Shown here piece by piece: positions 21,397 to 22,987 of a stretch of 22,987 bases of DNA. The position numbers and the translations under genes were made by a program. A model generated the notes under the pieces. It was not told the origin of the DNA. It made no database searches and saw nothing but the letters and a program-made list of their open reading frames with translations. The number at the start of each line of letters is the position of its first letter. Position 1 is the first letter of the stretch. Origin of the DNA: JAMXLO01 sp046735215 (GTDB lineage Bacteria; Pseudomonadota; Alphaproteobacteria; Acetobacterales; Acetobacteraceae); the NCBI GenBank assembly GCA_046735215.1, contig JBKPSV010000083.1, positions 1 to 22,987 on the forward strand. The letters run 5' to 3'.

Positions 21397-22014
21397 ATGA
21401 ATTCGGTTGACCTGGCGCTGGTGCTGGCCGTCGATGGCTCGGCAAGCGTCACCTACGAGGAGTTCGGCCTCATCGCCGGCGGTATGGCAGCCGCGCTGCG
21501 GGAACCGCCGATCATCGCCGCGCTGATCGGCGGCCCGGCGAAGGCCAGCCTGTGCTCGCTGCTGCTGTGGTCGGGCACCGGGGCGCAGGAGGTGATCACC
21601 GGCTGGACCCTGGTCGCCTCAAACGCCGATGCCAGCGCCTTTGCCGATCAGGTGGACAACATGCCCCGCATCGTGCCGGCTGGGGAAACAGCAATTGGTG
21701 AAGCGCTGCTCGCTTCGCTGACACTCCTCAGCCACATTCCGGACACGCCCGCGCGTCAGGTGGTCAACGTGATCGGCGACGGCAGATCGAACAGCGGACT
21801 TGTCCCTGGCCCGGTTCGCGACCGCATGGCGGAAGCGGGTATCACCATCAACGGCCTCTGCATCCTGCACGAGGAACCGGACCTGCTGGCGTCGTATACG
21901 CGCGAGGTGATCGGAGGGCCGGGAGCCTTCGCCGTAACCTGCCCTGACTATCCTGCGTTCGCCGCGGCAATGAAGCAGAAACTGGCGCGGGAGCTGAACG
22001 TGCCGATCGCATGA
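21397..22014 (+). CDS. DUF1194 (von Willebrand factor A-like) protein
   Basis: A protein of about 205 residues with a VWA-type fold. The MIDAS motif is DGSAS in VDLALVLAVDGSASVTYEEF, followed by GETAIGEALLASLTLL (the conserved Thr) and VVNVIGDGRSNSG (the conserved Asp), the usual DUF1194 pattern. The family's function is not established. Most members I recall have a signal peptide directly before VDLALVLAVD; here neither the ATG at 21397 (GGA 6 bases upstream) nor that at 21370 (nine residues longer, no ribosome site) gives one. Reading back in frame to 21277 adds only a weak hydrophobic stretch. The start is thus uncertain. Its stop overlaps an ATG (22011) in the frame of the downstream transporter. 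Confidence 0.85.
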   Translation: MNSVDLALVLAVDGSASVTYEEFGLIAGGMAAALREPPIIAALIGGPAKASLCSLLLWSGTGAQEVITGWTLVASNADASAFADQVDNMPRIVPAGETAIGEALLASLTLLSHIPDTPARQVVNVIGDGRSNSGLVPGPVRDRMAEAGITINGLCILHEEPDLLASYTREVIGGPGAFAVTCPDYPAFAAAMKQKLARELNVPIA

Positions 22015-22070
22015 ATGAACCAGAAGGCTATGACGACGTTGCAACAGATTGGCGGGAGAGGAGCGTCGCA

Positions 22071-22987
22071 ATGAGCGCGCGCACGGCGGAAGCAACCGAG
22101 ATACCCGCAGAGGATGCGCTCGCCGACGTTAGCGACCCCGCACCGACTGCGACGGCGCCCCGGGACGACGAAGACATGCCGCTGCCCACGGAGCCGCGAA
22201 CGATCTTCCTCGGCGGACTGTTCGGGCTGGCCGTGCTGGCCGCGCTCTATGTCGCCGCACCGATCGTACTCCCAGTGGTGCTGGCGTTCGTACTGAAACT
22301 GCTGCTGCAGCCGGTGGTGCGGCTGCTGGATCGGGCCAGCGTGCCGCACGCGCTGGGAGCACTTATTGCCATCCTTATGCTGGTGATGGCGCTTGCCGGG
22401 ATCATCAGCGGCGTCGCCGGACCGGCGGCGTCGTGGGCCGGTAAGCTGCCGGACGCCATCCCGCAAATTCAGCAGCAGCTTGAGTTTCTGGCCCGACCGA
22501 TCAACTCGTTTCAGTGGATGATGTCGCAGATACAGGGCGTGGCCGGCATGGGTGTCAGCCTGCCGCAGGGGTCCGAACACGCGTCGGTCAACGTGATGGG
22601 GATGCTGTTCAGCGGGACCACGACGGTCGCTGCCGGTCTGTTCACGACGCTGATCGTTTTGTTCTTCCTGCTGGTCTCTGGCGAGACATTCATGCGTCGG
22701 CTGGTTGAGATTCTGCCCACGTTTGCCGAGAAGCGTCAGGCGGTCGAAATCACCATCGACATCGAGCGGAACATCTCTGCCTATCTTATCACCGTTTCGG
22801 TCATCAACGTCGTTGTCGGTTTGCTGACCTTTCTGGTCATGTGGGTGTGCGGTGTCGCCAACCCACTGCTCTGGGGGGTGGTCGCGTTCGTGATGAACTT
22901 CGTGCCGATCCTCGGCCCGATGGTTGCGATCATTGTCTTTCTGATGGCCAGCGTGCTGTCACTCGGCGTTACCTGGTGGGCGCTGTT
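22071..22987 (+). CDS. AI-2E family transporter (PerM/YdiK type), partial at right edge
   Basis: The reading frame runs open to the end of the window, giving at least 305 residues. The N-terminus is a long acidic cytoplasmic segment (about 45 residues), then a hydrophobic pair (TIFLGGLFGLAVLAALYVAA and PIVLPVVLAFVLKLLLQPVV), a third segment (ALGALIAILMLVMALAGIIS), and further ones such as VAAGLFTTLIVLFFLLVSG, LITVSVINVVVGLLTFLVMW and PLLWGVVAFVMNFVPILGPM. NFVPILGP is a family hallmark. Members export varied small molecules or act as Na+/H+ antiporters; the AI-2 name is generic. The ATG at 22071 has GGAG 7 bases upstream. An in-frame ATG at 22011 overlaps the DUF1194 stop but lacks a close ribosome site. 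The C-terminus is cut off by the window. Confidence 0.92.
   Translation, partial: MSARTAEATEIPAEDALADVSDPAPTATAPRDDEDMPLPTEPRTIFLGGLFGLAVLAALYVAAPIVLPVVLAFVLKLLLQPVVRLLDRASVPHALGALIAILMLVMALAGIISGVAGPAASWAGKLPDAIPQIQQQLEFLARPINSFQWMMSQIQGVAGMGVSLPQGSEHASVNVMGMLFSGTTTVAAGLFTTLIVLFFLLVSGETFMRRLVEILPTFAEKRQAVEITIDIERNISAYLITVSVINVVVGLLTFLVMWVCGVANPLLWGVVAFVMNFVPILGPMVAIIVFLMASVLSLGVTWWAL

Overview
The window is high-GC, densely coding DNA with typical alphaproteobacterial gene content: creatininase-family and M20 hydrolases, class III CoA transferases with CitE/HpcH lyases, a PQQ-type propeller, DUF1194, and a very short hydrophobic protein of a kind I associate with this class. Rhodospirillales or Acetobacteraceae is my best guess, but this is inference only. 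I see no rRNA, tRNA, CRISPR array or insertion-sequence transposase.

Layout. (1) 1-1273, minus strand: two tandem AraC-type regulators; the second runs off the left edge and starts with TTG. (2) 1566-3711, plus: an M20 amidohydrolase and a creatininase-family protein joined by an ATGA overlap, then a doubtful 53-codon ORF. (3) 3753-5148, plus: a short Wza-like polysaccharide export lipoprotein and the murein endopeptidase MepA. (4) 5151-8656, minus: malate synthase G followed 2 bp later by formimidoylglutamate deiminase. (5) 8778-11150, minus: a secreted PQQ-like beta-propeller protein and a small secreted cysteine-containing protein. (6) 11542-14022, minus: a cobalamin riboswitch, the TonB-dependent B12 receptor it controls, a 25-residue membrane protein and a GC-rich hairpin. 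(7) 14068-17462, plus: a class III CoA transferase, a CitE-like lyase and an HpcH/HpaI aldolase; a roughly 400-bp segment with imperfect inverted-repeat ends and an opposed GIY-YIG endonuclease gene sits between the first two. (8) 17468-21305, minus: a class III CoA transferase overlapping a crotonase-fold gene by one base, then a PAS / degenerate GGDEF / EAL protein. (9) 21397-22987, plus: a DUF1194 von Willebrand A protein and an AI-2E-type transporter that runs off the right edge.

How the genes may work together. Blocks 4, 7 and 8 suggest acyl-CoA and C2/C4 acid metabolism: activation of acids by CoA transfer, cleavage by CitE- and HpcH-type lyases that can release acetyl-CoA, glyoxylate or pyruvate, and condensation of glyoxylate with acetyl-CoA by malate synthase. 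The substrates cannot be read from sequence. Block 2 looks like a small amide or ring-opening catabolic operon facing an AraC regulator. B12 uptake is separately controlled by its riboswitch, for which I can draw a hairpin occluding the btuB ribosome binding site.

Most notable: the GIY-YIG gene bracketed by inverted repeats, the crotonase lacking both catalytic glutamates, the creatininase-family protein with altered metal-site motifs, and the btuB leader hairpin. I did not find a clearly new multi-gene system such as a defence island or a recognisable biosynthetic cluster.
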